Shown: positions 42,180 to 53,775 of the stretch, piece after piece
Numbering within the stretch: position 1 is the stretch's first letter
Layout: every line of letters begins with the position of its first letter
Assembly (NCBI GenBank): GCA_020091685.1
Contig: CM034603.1
Coordinates: forward strand, 5,833,848-5,897,847
Length of the DNA stretch: 64,000 bases
Direction: 5' to 3'
DNA from: Lutjanus erythropterus
Taxonomy: Eukaryota > Chordata > Actinopteri > Lutjaniformes > Lutjanidae
The notes under the pieces: model-generated
Database searches by the model: none
Seen by the model: only the letters and a program-made list of their open reading frames with translations
Told to the model about the DNA's origin: nothing
Made by a program: the position numbers and the translations under genes

Positions 42180-43086
42180 GTGAAATGCTTACCTTTTCCA
42201 ATGGGACCTTACTTTGGAAAAATTCTGAATGGTGAGGAAGTTTTTTTTTGTTTATTTTTTGTTTTTGAGCCCGTTTGAATTGTGTCACAAATCACACATG
42301 TGATATTTGTCAGTTTCAAGCTTTATCTAGTGACTCCTGGTCCTCCTACTACCCAGGAAGAGAACAAAGGAGTAAGACGCATCATTTTGTAAATACATCC
42401 CAGTATGAAAACATCATAGCTTCAGTTGCTAACGTTAGCTTTTGGAGAAGGAAAGTCATGACATCACTCCCACATCTTCTGGGTGTGTGACCTTTCTAAT
42501 TACAAATCTTCACAGTCTGAAACTAGAATAATTTTAGGACAAATGCCGACTTTCTTGACTTATTTTTACGAAGTTGGGTCCCATAATCCAGCGCTAGGGG
42601 TGTGACTTTAGCTTTCGATGGGACCTAACCTCAGAAAAATTATGAATGGTAAAAAGTTTTTTTTTTGATCCCATTTAAACTGTCCCATGAATTACATATA
42701 TGACATGTGTCAATTTAAAAAATAACTTTGTAAGTCAGTAAAGTTGTAGTTTGTCATAAGTTTGTTGTAGTTTCATTCAATTTTGGGTGGCTAAGTGAAC
42801 TACATCAGAAACAACAACAGAAATGTCATTGCCCTTTGTAAAATTATCTTAAATCCTGGTCTTTTTATCAGCCTGGAAGCAAAAGATCACGCAAGACCTG
42901 TTGCTCGTGTGATTACATCTAGGTACTAAAACACACAGGCATTGTAGCCTCAGCGGCTAACGTTAGCTTTTGGAGGGAGAAAGCCCTGATATCAATGATG
43001 CAACTGCTGGATCCCTTTCTAATTACATATCTTCACTGTTTTATACTTTAACAGTTAAATGACAAATTGTGACTTACTTGACTTGC
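42180..43086 (+). repeat. Diverged tandem duplication, period about 420 bases
   Basis: Unit 1 (42180-42565) and unit 2 (42601-43086) share, in order: ATGGGACCTTACTTTGGAAA with ATGGGACCTAACCTCAGAAA, AAAAATTMTGAATGGT, a T run, GAATTGTGTCACAAATCACA with AACTGTCCCATGAATTACAT, ACATGTGATATTTGTCA with ATATGACATGTGTCAAT, GCTAACGTTAGCTTTTGGAG (exact in both), and CCTTTCTAATTACA with TCTTCAC. Unit 2 carries roughly 70-100 extra bases in its middle. No frame is conserved between units. Confidence 0.85.
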
Positions 43087-43984
43087 AAAATTATGCTCTA
43101 AATTGACAAACATCATATCTTTAATTGTAACACAATTCACAAAATAATTTGTCTCTCGCCATTGACTGCCATTCATGTTTTTTTTTTTTAAATCTTCCAT
43201 GGTTGTCCACCAGAAGAGGAGGAACTTCACCTCAATATTTAGTTACATTTTCAAATAAGCATTCATCCATTACAGTCATAATTTTACCACTACAAGAACT
43301 ACCACTTGAACCTTTGACCAGAGGAGACTGGTGAATTTATTTCACATTTAAGACAGAAGACAGACTGCAGCCTTGGCAGACACTGAAATTGTGGAGTATA
43401 TCAATTCGGGCGTCAAGATGGATGTATTGAACAAAATCTCATCAGAGGAAGCAACTATTTGACACATGTTCTGGAAAAACTGTTATGAAAGAGCAAACTA
43501 CATCTTTGGTTGGATGAGTCTTTGTGATTTGAACTTTTATAGTTTATATGTTTTGAGAAGCTAACTGGTTCATTTGGTACTGATATTGAGTACCAATACG
43601 AGTACTTAAAATGCCATTACAGTTCTTAAAATAACTTTAAAAACATATTTTATTTTCATCAGATGTTCCTGAATTCTAAATGCAACGAGTTGTTGTTGCT
43701 GTTTCTTGCTTCTGGTGTAATCATAGTTACTGCACATAATACATTTTTAGGTTATTCATAGTCAGTTAGGTCACTATTTTTTCTTCCTTATTAAGCTGTG
43801 CAGTTAATTGTGTATATGATATATTTCAGTATAATAATTACACAACATTATTATGGACTTGCAGAATTAAGTTTACTGTTGCATATGGTGTTATATATAA
43901 TTATTTCATTTACAGCACTTTAACTAGTATTTTAATTATACATTTACATATGTAGTATTTAAGTTTCTTCTTTATGTCCCTCTT
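43087..43984. other. No recognisable feature
   Basis: Intergenic-like sequence, T run at 43180-43191. No gene or repeat boundary supported. Confidence 0.45.
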
Positions 43985-44195
43985 GTCTGACAGCTAATTA
44001 GTTCCTACCTGCCATTGTTTAGGGGGGACAGGTATGAGTGTGATGCCATGTGTGCAACAGTGATTGAATGATTGAAATAGGATGTACTGTGCTGTCAGGC
44101 CGTTTTGGTGAAGATTAACAGAAAAATAAAGAAGAGTACACTCGAGAAGTTGTAGCGGCTTATTACCAAAAAAAGGAGGTTACAGACTGGTGGCA
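43985..44195 (+). mobile_element. Possible LTR 3' end with primer-binding-site-like junction
   Basis: An AATAAA signal (44127) is followed by GTTGTAGCGGCTTATTACC, an A/G run, and then GGTTACAGACTGGTGGCAGC. The last phrase resembles an LTR end followed by a tRNA-complementary TGGTGGCAG motif. No second LTR and no internal coding sequence follow, so at best this is a fragment. Confidence 0.25.
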
Positions 44196-45086
44196 GCAGT
44201 GATTTTTCTTCATCTTTGGATTAATTACTCAGATAGTTTATGCCAGACACAGCGCCAGGATTTCAGTTTTGGGTGGGCCACAGTAACTTTGGGTGGACCT
44301 TTTTAATTAGAAAAGTTAACACTGTTTCTTACTGGTAGTCTCACTTTAACAAAAATGACTGTTATGCTGTGGAGGGCAACTGGCACTTCCAGTTGATTAT
44401 GACATTTTAAAATCTTTTTTAAAAAACCGTTTCAGTACTGAGATAGCTTATTATTTCACCACAGCAGTTTTTATTTATTTCAAGTGGCACAGAATATCCC
44501 ATTATCTATATTTTTGCTATGGATCAACTAGATCAATACATCAGTTCATTAAGAAAACTGACATTTTAATTCTTTTTAATGCATTTTTGTTTGATCTGGC
44601 TGAATTACTCTTTAAATTGATTATGGAGAGAAATGGAGTGATCAGAATCGTGGGCTACAATGACTTTTTAACAGGAGAGAGTGCGTTGTGCTGCACTGTG
44701 AATTCATAAACCTATCTGTCTCTGCTGTGAAGGTAATCTGAAGACAATCAAGTCGGGCAGCAATATTTAGCTCTACCTCTACCTCTTGTCTACATTTTCT
44801 AGAAGTTCTAGATTTAATGAGAAACACAGTTGCAGGTATAAAATAAGACAATGATAATGATATACTGTCCTCAGTATACCAGTCATCATTTTCTGCTGAA
44901 GAGCTGCCATAGTGTGAGTGTGCGAGTGTAAGATGTCTGGGGTGATGAATAATAGCCTGTTGTGATTGGTCCAGACCTCATATGTGATAGTAGCCAAATA
45001 AATATTGTCTTTTTTCAAATGGAAACTTTTTTTTTTGTCTTAAGGGTGTATTAAAATGCTGATTTTAATAATAAAATAATAATATT
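44196..45086. other. No recognisable feature
   Basis: GGTGGGCCACAGTAACTTTG near 44272 resembles repeat vocabulary, but no copy is found in the window. Confidence 0.4.
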
Positions 45087-46284
45087 AAAAGTCAGATATA
45101 ACATTCTGACCACTGACAGGTGAAGTGAATAACACTGATTATCTCTTCATCATGGCACCTGTTAGTGGGTGGGATATATTAGACAGCAAGTGAACATTTT
45201 GTCCTCAAAGTTGATGTGTCAGAAGCAGGAAAAATGGGCAACTGTGAGGATTTGAGTTTGACGAGGGTCAAATTGTGATGGCTATACGACTGGGTCAGAG
45301 CATCTCCAAAACTGCAGCTCTTGTGGGGTGTTCCTGGTCTGCAGTGGTCAGTATCTATCAAAAGTGGTCCAAGGAAGGAACAGTGGTGAACTGGTGACAG
45401 GGTCATGGACGGCCAAGGCTCATTGATGCATGTGGGGAGTGAAGGCTGGTCTGTGTGGTCCGATCCAACAGACAAGCTACTGTTGCTTAGATTGTTCTGA
45501 TAGAAAGGTGTCAGAATACACAGTGCATCACAGTTTGTTGTGTATGGGGCTGCATAGCTGCAGACCGGTCAGGGTGTCCATGTTGACCCCGGTACACCGC
45601 CGACAGCACCAACAATGGGCAAATGAGCATCAGAACTGGACCACGGAGCAATGGAAGAAGGTGGCCTGGTCTGATGAATCATGTTTTCTTTTACATCATG
45701 TGGATGGCCGGGTGTGTGTGCATCGCTTACCTGTGGAACACATGGCACCAGGATGCACTATGGGAAGAAGACAGGCCGGCGGAGGCAGTGTGATGCTTTG
45801 TGCAATGTTCTGCTAGGAAACCTTGGGTCCTGCCATCCATGTGGATGTTACTTTGACATGTACCATCTACCTAAGCATTGTTGCAGACCATGTACACCCT
45901 TTCATGGAAACAGTATTCCTGATGGCTGTGGTTTCTTTCAGCAGGACAATGTGTTGTGCCATAAAGCAGAAATGGTTCAGGAATGGTTTGAGGAGCACAA
46001 CAACGAGTTTGAGGTGTTGACTTGGCCTCCAAATTCCCCAGACCTCAATCCGATCAAGCATTTGTGGGATGTGCTGGACAAACAAGTCTGATCCATGGAG
46101 GCCACACCTCGCAACTTACAGGACTTAAAGGATCTGCTGCTAACATCTTGGTGCCAGAAACCACAGCACACCTTCAGGGGTCTAGTGGAGTCCATGCCTC
46201 GACGGGTCAGGGCTGTTTTGGCAGCAAAAGGGGGACCAACACAATATTAGGCAGGTGGTCATAATGTTATGTCTGATTGGTGTA
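45087..46284 (+). mobile_element. Tc1-like transposon, nearly full length, inactive
   Basis: The right end GGTGGTCATAATGTTATGTC followed by TGATTGGTGTA is an inverted match to the left end GTCAGATATAACATTCTGACCAC (45091-45113), whose outermost bases have decayed. Total length about 1.2 kb is normal for teleost Tc1 elements. A TA lies at the right boundary (46283-46284). The transposase between them is in the plus orientation and broken (see 45230-46091). Confidence 0.9.
45230..46091 (+). pseudogene. Tc1 transposase pseudogene with visible inactivating lesions
   Basis: DDE-type transposase that would bind the terminal repeats and cut and paste the element. Recognisable blocks run in order: the N-terminal DNA-binding part (about 45230-45420), WTTEQWKKVAWSDES with the first Asp codon at 45673-45675, GGGSVMLCAMF, QQDN with the second Asp at 45945-45947, and SPDLNPIKHLWDVLDKQ. 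Lesions: a deletion with a stop in the stretch around 45485-45500, a Trp to TAG change at 45814-45816, loss of one base near 45917-45920 that shifts the frame, a TGA at 46089-46091 where Arg is expected, and Lys (AAG, 46056-46058) in place of the third catalytic acidic residue (family has E in NPIEHLW). Homology to Tc1 is unambiguous; the ancestral states are inferred from family knowledge. Confidence 0.9.
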
Positions 46285-47817
46285 TGTTCTCCCAGTCATT
46301 TAAGGTAGGCCAGTTGTACAAGTGGGTGGGCCCAGGCCTGTTAGCCCCACCCATAATTCCGCACCTGGTTTAGGAGGACAGCGGCTGGCTGCAGTCTACA
46401 GGTGCACTCTGTGAGGCTGTTTCAGTTTCACGTGGACTTGCATGGAATTTTATGGGCAGTTTCCAAAGTCGCTGCTGTCATTAGTGGATGATGTTGTGGC
46501 CAGTGAGTCTCTCACTGATAAAACTGGCGCAAACAAAAAAGAGGTTAAGCATCAGCAATCTTCTTGAATTCCGTTTCATGTCGAATGTTTGGATGCTTGC
46601 CTGTGTCGAGTGGCTATTTTTCGTGATGCGGTATCAGAGTAGTATGAGTATGAGAGGACAGTATCGGACCAATACCCAATGCTGGTATCGTATCGGTGCA
46701 TCCATAATTTTCATTGCAGTGCAACTGCAAAAACAAACATGTATAATGTATGAACCTCTTAGGCTATATGAACTGAGCCCTGGTAACTTATTGATTTTAT
46801 GTTTACTTGTAATCAAACTGAATTGTAAACAAAGATCGGATGTTAATAGCCTACAAAGTCAGATATTATAGGCTTTAGACTAAGCTACGCAATGATGGTG
46901 CCACTTAACACTGATCACTAGTCACGTTACAAACGTAGCAAACTTGACCATCCAACTTCATTGTTTTTTGTAGCTCCAGAGGCTGCAGTTTCCCTGGCCT
47001 TGTGTTCAGACTTTCCTCTACTGTGTATGCTAAGTTTTAGGGGATGTAATTTAAGGAGTGACTCATTTCAGTTATTCTATCTGAGCAAAAACTTGCTACC
47101 ACATTAGGATGTACAGTCGATAAATGTACAGACAAATGCTGGAAGGGAAGCAATTGATTAGTGTCTGGTGGAGGAATAAGTTTAGCTGAAAAAGTATTCC
47201 AAGAATGCTGTGGGGTCATGTCTAACTCTGGCTAGACATAAGTCATTGCATCATAATCATTAACATCAATTGCTGTGGAATATTTCAGCACAAACAGCAG
47301 GTGAGGGAGCAGTTGGTGGCTGCAGCTTTAGGTCAGTTTGTAAACACGCTGAGCTGATGATGAAGCTAAATGTACCAACTCTCTGCTGCCAGCGTGTATT
47401 TCTTATGCTCAACCCAAAGTAAAGACAGCAGAATATTACAAAACCAATACATTATTATAACACCGCTGCTAACTTTAAAACTGCAATAGAGCTGAATCAA
47501 CATCCCTTTGAAGCAATGTCAACAAACTAAACATAATAAGACTCACAATGAGAGGATTTCTTGCTAGGCTGTTTTATTAGTTGGCATTATATTATGCAGA
47601 TACACTGTGCATTTGATGGTTAACTAAGGAATTGCCTTGGATTATTGTTGTGCGTTGTTTATTCGAATGATCTTCAAACGGATGCTTGCTATCAAATGAA
47701 TTTAATGTGATTATTAAATGATTGGGGGAAAAGTATATTGACAAATGCAAACAAAACCAAAAGTATGACAACCGACACAGAAAGAAGCAGTATATTAGCA
47801 GTATATGTGGAAATGTC
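46285..47817. other. No recognisable gene
   Basis: A GTGGGTGGGCCCAGGCCTG stretch near 46322 and a 127-codon frame at 46488-46871 with no motif. No repeat boundary that I can support. Confidence 0.4.
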
Positions 47818-48010
47818 TGAGGGTCAGGGGCACAAAAAAAATCAAAAGGGCACCAGGTGTATGTGGTGGGGCACCAGCAGGCTGAAAGTTGTGATGCACT
47901 TAATCACGTTTTGTCTCCTGGAAGTGCACTTCAGAGGGCCCTTTACCACATTTTCTCCACTGGAAGAGTGCTCTAGAGGGCAATCATCACGATTTACCTA
48001 CCAAAGGAGT
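47818..48010 (+). repeat. Repeat B, copy 3
   Basis: AGGGCACCAGGTGTATGTGG, GGGGCACCAGCAGGC, AAAGTTGTGATGCACTTAAT, CACGTTTTGTCTCCTGGAAG, CACATTTTCTCCACTGGAAG. The first half aligns with both other copies and the internal TTTTSTCCACTGGAAG unit is present twice. Confidence 0.75.
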
Positions 48011-48179
48011 AAGTGGCGCCAGTTTTCTCATTGGAGAACCATGATGCCATTACAGACGAAAAGGTGCAGCAACAAGAAGACTTAATTAGAAGAGTGCCAA
48101 TCGATGAAAAGCAATATAGGACTTTTCTGTTTTCTAGTCAAGTTAGTTTTATCCATGCATCACCAAATCATTAGAGGTT

Positions 48180-48525
48180 GAGGTTGCATATAAAAAAAAC
48201 AAATGCAAAAGGAAAACGCTGCATATCTAGTCCTACAACAGAAGTGCTCCAGGCCTCTAGGGGCAGTGTTGAGCTTCTACCCAAGAAAAGAATATGTACC
48301 TTTTTATGTGGCCTCTCTCAACTCCAACTTTCCTCCAACCATAACTTTCTTTTTCTCACTCACTTCCTCATCTGCTTAATACCATACATTGATACATCTG
48401 TTGTCTGTCTCTCAGGCGGAAAGTCAGCACTGCCTCTGTAGGCCTGGAGCGCTTCTTTTGTATGACTGGATATGCAGCATTTTCCTGCATTGCATTTGTT
48501 TTTCCTATATGCAGCGCCTTTCTGC
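48180..48525. mobile_element. Palindromic MITE with roughly 95-base inverted arms
   Basis: The left arm (48182-48275) and right arm (48418-48520) are inverted: AACAAATGCAAAAGG with GCATTTGTTTTTCC, CGCTGCATATCTAGTC with GACTGGATATGCAGC, GAAGTGCTCCAGGCCTCTAG with GTAGGCCTGGAGCGCTTC, GGGGCAGTGTTGA with GTCAGCACTGCCTC. The spacer is about 140 bases. Non-coding. No other copy is seen here. Confidence 0.85.
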
Positions 48526-49304
48526 ATATGCTGCATGTTTGCCCTTGTCATCCACCGTACAACTGTAGCTGATGAGAACATCTTTAGTTTTGCAGGTATT
48601 TGATCATACATCATAGTATAAAACAAAATGAAACATTAGATGAAAAAGATGCCATGACATTAGCATTGCAAAAAGTTTGACATGTTGACCAGTTTGCACG
48701 CATAGATTGTTGCTGAATTCAGCCCATCAGTTTCCAGTCTATTTGCAGAAGGTACCAGGCTTCAGCATTGGATAATGAGGTAAATATAACACTTAAAAGA
48801 AAAATCTTATGTATACTTACTGTAACAAAACATAAAATGACCACAATGTGTCAGAGATCAAGGAAATGGGTTCTTTTGAAATACTTGCTTCTCTGACATC
48901 AACACCGTAACTGCGGTGTCCTTTGAAATTTCTATTCTGAGCTAGAACAACTTTTGTTTGCCTGTTTTACACTTAATACAGTTCAATTTAATGCCGAATG
49001 AGTAGGTGTGTGTTTTTGAGTTGTAAGAAATCATTCATAATCTTGTAGATGCTGTAGCCTAACCTTAACGGTTAAACTGAGCAAAATATTAATGGGGTTT
49101 GGCAGGGAGTGAGATGGGCTGTTGTTTTTAGGATAACAGGCTTAACTTTACGTTGACAGACAACTGACAGTTACAAGCAGCTTAGAAACTTACAGTGCAG
49201 GACGTGTTATCGCTTGTTGTTGTTAATTTACAATGTTGCGTGCATCCTGCTGAGCTCATGCAGCCTTCAGACCTTCCCGGGGTCTGGAGAATTGTACATT
49301 AGAT
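48526..49304. other. No recognisable feature
   Basis: Intergenic-like sequence without frame or repeat support. Confidence 0.5.
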
Positions 49305-49341
49305 TGTATATTAAATAGAGATTGAACCTATTTAATATACA
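49305..49341. other. 14-bp perfect inverted repeat, AT-rich
   Basis: TGTATATTAAATAG (49305-49318) and CTATTTAATATACA (49328-49341) around a 9-base loop. Too short and AT-rich to assign a role. Confidence 0.8.
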
Positions 49342-49895
49342 GTCTGGCTCCAACTTGCTATTTGGACTGCTGTACTCATTTTTGCTGCTTTAAATGTTTG
49401 TGGTACCCGAAGATTACTGCAGGTACAATAAACACTTCTGACAGGATCGAAAAGGAGACCTGACAAGAAGTCCTTGAGGAAATCTATGTTCTAGTAAAAG
49501 GCTACATGCATAAATTTCAGCCTTAACTGGAAAAAAACAGTTATGAGTGTAAAGTAAATTCAGTGGTAATTATTCACAACACTGTAGAACAGCAGTTAAT
49601 TTATTATAGCATCAGTTCATTGCTCATTTTTATCACATTTTGGGGGTGCAGGGGCCATGCTGGAGTAATAGGGGGGTCCACAGCAATTCCTGCAACTGGG
49701 CCCCTTGTGAATCTTTTGTCACAGATATCCACTCACAATGTTGACATGTGTGCACAGATGAAGGAAATTACATTAAGCATTCAATATTCATACCTCCCTG
49801 TTCACCTTCCACCTCACTATCTCTCTCGTCTGTTTCACCCCCACCCCCCCGTCTCCGCTTCGCCTCCTCCTCCTCCGTACTCCACGGCGGTGGGA
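49342..49895. other. No recognisable feature; CCCCCAC and TCCTCC runs
   Basis: 49838-49890 is pyrimidine-rich (CACCCCCACCCCCCC, CCTCCTCCTCCTCC) and would serve as a polypyrimidine tract, but no clear AG/exon follows. Confidence 0.4.
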
Positions 49896-50130
49896 TGAGG
49901 TGTTGTGCCCCCTACATGCCATTTTGATGTAGTGCGAAGTAACTGCTGCTCGGGCTTAGGCGCAATTGCCGATGAATACAAATTGAGGGGGAAGCGATGG
50001 GCGGCTCAAGGTCACCTGGGAGGATCATTTCAGAGTGTGGTTTCATTGTTGATCCAGTAATGAGAGAAGGGACCTGGATTACAGAGCTGAATGAATGAAT
50101 GCTCCCCACCCGTCCACCGTTCACAGCTCA
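49896..50130. other. Dense non-repetitive block, candidate conserved regulatory element
   Basis: High-complexity sequence unlike the flanks (for example GATGTAGTGCGAAGTAACTG, GGCTTAGGCGCAATTGCCG, GCGATGGGCGGCTCAAGG, then TCACCTGGGAGG with an E-box CACCTG). A minus frame runs through but lacks a motif. Texture alone suggests a CNE; conservation cannot be seen here. Confidence 0.3.
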
Positions 50131-51648
50131 ATCATTGCTCTGACTTCACACTCTAACTGCCGTACAGTACCTCTGCTGCTCAGGTGCTCTCATCGCTCAT
50201 TTTTATCACTTGTGTGCTAACAGTCTTTTTAACGTCAGGTTATGTCTGTAAAATTAAAAACTCAAATGCAACTACAGCATTCTGCAGTAAACAACCTTCT
50301 GTATATGGATGTATTTTGTGCGCATACACAGTTTGATTATAGCACGTCTAATTGAGGGCTCGGCCTTAGTGTTAGAGATTAATGAGTAGGTTATCAATGA
50401 TCTGATAAAGAGACACTTTGGTGCTCATGGGGTTGACCTTTGAAGTGGCCTGAGGGACTGTAGAGCAGAGCCACATATCCAGATAAGCAAAAATTAGACA
50501 GCAAATAAGCACGTCACTGTGTAATCCTGTAGACAATGTTATAGACACTAAACTCAAGTACAACCCTTGATGGGCAAATCATTAGGCCAAATATCTGTCA
50601 TTAAAATATGTTAGTCTCCAAGCACATTGTGCCAGGTTGTACATCCTTTGGTTTTTATCACACCTGGATTATTGTCTTGTAGACTGGTGCAGCTAAGGTG
50701 TTTTTATAAGCTTTACACAATCCAGAATCAAGTCGCACGTAAGTGTTCTTTTGGATAATGTGCAGTAGGGGGTTCTCAGCATTTTTCAGGTTGAGACTCA
50801 AAAGAGAAATTTGTTGTCTCACCTGGGTGCAAACCTATTAAAATACAAAATGAATTTAGATTTCGCACCAGAGGTAAATAAAAGCCCCCGGTTACTATTT
50901 GAGGAAATACTCTGCTAGCTGGTGACCCAGTAGAAACTGGTCTGTGACCCATTTTGGGTCCTGACTGCCTTAAGAAGAACTGTATACCACAGGATGGTCA
51001 TTTATTGGAATACTTTACCATTGTTTTTTTAAAAAATGATCTTATCTTATGATAAACTGATGAAGATTTTTCCTTGGAATAATTTCTAGGGGCACTATGT
51101 AAGAATTGTTGAATTTATACACCTTGAGATTTCGACCCACCCCTGTAAGTCATAAGTCATCTTAAGTCGTAAATCTTTCTTTCTTTCAGCCAACGTTAAG
51201 CATTATCAGCTGTTTACTTGCCAGTCTAGATGAAACGTTGCAAGTTTAGCATCAAATGTCATTCTTTTATGTCCCTTGAGCTGTCTGCAAAGGTAGGAAG
51301 TAACATCAACATTAACTCTTGTTTTGCTTCTATTTCTGCCACGTCTTTCTTCACTGCAGAACATAATTTCATGCCCTCAAGGCAGCGCTATTTCATCTCA
51401 TGTTGGACTCAGGGCAGACTGATGGTACAGCGACTCACTATGAGGTACAAAGTGGTATTATGCAACAGGACAGGCTGAGGCCAGCTGGTTAGCATGCTAG
51501 CTTCCAATGCAGGTATGTCTGCAACATTATTTAGATGTTTAGATATAGATGTTTTTGACATTATGAAACTGTTACTTCTTCACATTCTGTTGATAATTTT
51601 AGTTAATTTTTGAATGTTTAAAGTTAAAATTCTTACATATAGCTCATG
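50131..51648. other. Mostly plain; weak LINE-like trace at 50650-50760
   Basis: Around 50665 the frame LDYCLVDWCS followed by a stop and FTQSRIK loosely resembles the LDYCNSLL...LQ.IQN segment of fish LINE reverse transcriptases, but one short match is not sufficient. 51080-51115 (GGGGCACTATGTAAGAATTG) resembles a repeat start. Confidence 0.25.
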
Positions 51649-51875
51649 TAAAGGACCAGTGTGTAGGATTTAGTGGCATTTAGCTGTGAACTTGCCTCAC
51701 TCTCCCCTTCCAAACATGTGGGACAAACTCCAGTGGCTGCAAGACGGTGTTTGTTTTCTGGTCTGTTCTGGGATTTGGTAAAAACATGGTGATGCAAAAT
51801 GGCAGACTCTGTGGAAGAGGACTTACATCTTCTGCAGATGTTTTGGTGCCATATTCTGCTAATAAATCCCTGCAC
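51649..51875 (+). mobile_element. Repeat E, copy 2, plus strand
   Basis: Starts TAAAGGACCAGTGTGTAGGA then TTTAGTGGCATTTAGC. It continues with TTCCAAACATGTGGGA, CTGGTCTGTTCTGGGA and AACATGGTGATGCAAAATGG, GTGGAAGAGGACTTACATC. Same layout as the inverted copy at 13835-14112. The right end is probably truncated. Confidence 0.7.
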
Positions 51876-52254
51876 CTGTTAAAAGATAGTTAAACATTAA
51901 AAATTGCTTGTTTTCTCTATTTTCTCTCAAGTTTGATGAAAACTTGCCCAATAAATATAAGCCTAAAGCCAGCAACTGGTTAGCTTGGCTTAGCATAAAG
52001 GCTGTCTGGATGCATGTTGTGCTGGTGACAGCTAATGCACATCCAGATGAATCAATAGATGACCAAATATTGAGTAGCTCCATTAAAAAGTAGTGGATTT
52101 TTGTTGTTAGATTGTGGCTGGTGCTGCACAAGTGTTTTCTGCATATAATATTGTTCATGAATATATGTGCTGTCAACCACGTTTGGTTAAAATATATCAA
52201 AATTTGTGATGTACAGTTTAGTTAACATAACTTAATCAGGAAATTTGTTTGTCC
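51876..52254. other. No recognisable feature
   Basis: Short frames on both strands overlap here without motif. Confidence 0.45.
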
Positions 52255-52400
52255 AGCTCATGTAAAGAGCTCAGAGCAGAGAAAAATGCAAAATTTTCAT
52301 GATTTTGAGACCGAATTTCATATACTTAGCAATGTTTTTAATTATTTAAAGTTGTCTGGGTAGTTATTAGGCACATGCTCCTGTTGTGTGACAAACTTGA
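52255..52400 (+). mobile_element. Repeat G, partial copy (right third only)
   Basis: CAGAGCAGAGAAAAATGC, TTTTCATGATTTTGAGACCG, AATTTCATATACTTAGCAAT and GTCTGGGTAGTTATTAGGC match the right part of repeat G (26945-27055 and 53630-53700). Confidence 0.65.
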
Positions 52401-53309
52401 GACAGACATTTATTATTGCTTCATATGATCTTTCCACATAATTTCATTGGTAAATTCTTCATCTCCATACAGTCTCTTTTCATATACTGGCATTTAGAGC
52501 AGCAGCATTTGTTTAATCAATAATGGTAATCAATATCTGCCAAACCTATTTGCTTTTAAAGTTGCAATTATCAAGATAGAGAATTGATACAGAACATAAG
52601 CCTTGTCCTTTTTAAGGAAACCAAACACTGACTCTAACCTCTCAAGTAAGGACAATGCATTCCTCTTTTGCTAATTAGAAGCTGACCCTGAGACTGTAGT
52701 CGGCAGGTAGGTAGAGAATCAGAGATACAAACAACCTTTCACTTTTTATTGTTCTCTATTCTGTGATGCAGCCTCGTTGGATTTTCACCTTGACTGTATG
52801 ATTGTGAAAAGTATGTAATGGAAGTTTATTTTAATATCACCTTTCTAGAGCAAGTGTCAAAAAGTTTCATAAGTCAAAAGCAGTCTGTAGTCCTCTAATA
52901 AAACAGGAATATACAGAGAGAGCAATCTTTAAATGAGCCCTATTAGTGTTCAATAAGGTTGATAGTGGGAGGATCAAAATGCTGTAGAATGGGGAGTTTA
53001 TACTCTTGAGATTTTTAAGGTCAGAAATGTTAATATGTGTTAAATAAACCAACCACTGGTAATCAACAACCACAGTAATTATTACAGAGATGTCATGGCC
53101 TCGTTTTTTTTTTTTTTTTGCCTTTTTACGCAAAAGAAATGAAGTGATTTAAAATCGTATAAAGGAAAAATTAGTTTTTTCTTCTAAACACATTGAAGAT
53201 GTTAGAAAATAGTTTCTGAAAACATGTGAGTTAGACCATTGAACTGTTGCTCACAATTTGTGTTAAAGATCTTTTGAGAAGACATGCCATAGCCAAGAAC
53301 CCCCCAATG
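52401..53309. other. No recognisable gene
   Basis: 52430-52700 is low-redundancy AT-rich sequence that could be conserved non-coding DNA; a T16 run lies at 53104-53119. No coding support. Confidence 0.4.
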
Positions 53310-53775
53310 CTATATAAGCCCCATGAATCGACACCTGAACAACACCACCTCCCCGTCCCCTCACCCTCCCTAACAGTCAGTTACAAACATACCTTCAGCG
53401 ACTCTCTCAGTCCAAATCAGCCCAGTGGTTCACTTCAGCTCACTTCAGTTCCAACAACCAGACACAAGAAAAAAAATGACCATCCTGTCACCATCCTCTG
53501 GCTCTGGTGGTTCAAACTTGTCTAGACATGTCCAATAAAGTTGCTAGATGGAGCGTCCATGTTTCAGGTTGTTTTCAGGTCATAGTGGTGTCTGACAGTG
53601 GAGTGGACATGCCCATTTCAGACTAGAGACAACTGCTCATTTTTTCATGATTTTGAGACCGAATTTTTATTTTTTATTTTTTTTAAATCATTCAAATTAC
53701 GTTAACACATTTCTATGGTGTGGCAAACTCACTAAAATACTTTATTATTGTTATTATTGCTTTACACAACCTTTA
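53310..53775 (+). mobile_element. Repeat G, copy 3
   Basis: CAGTTACAAACATACCTTCA, GCGACTCTCTCAGTCCAAAT, CACTTCAGCTCACTTCAGTT, CATCCTCTGGCTCTGGTGG, AATAAAGTTGCTAGATGGAG and CGTCCATGTTTCAGG correspond to copy 2, followed by TTTTCATGATTTTGAGACCG. Confidence 0.8.
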
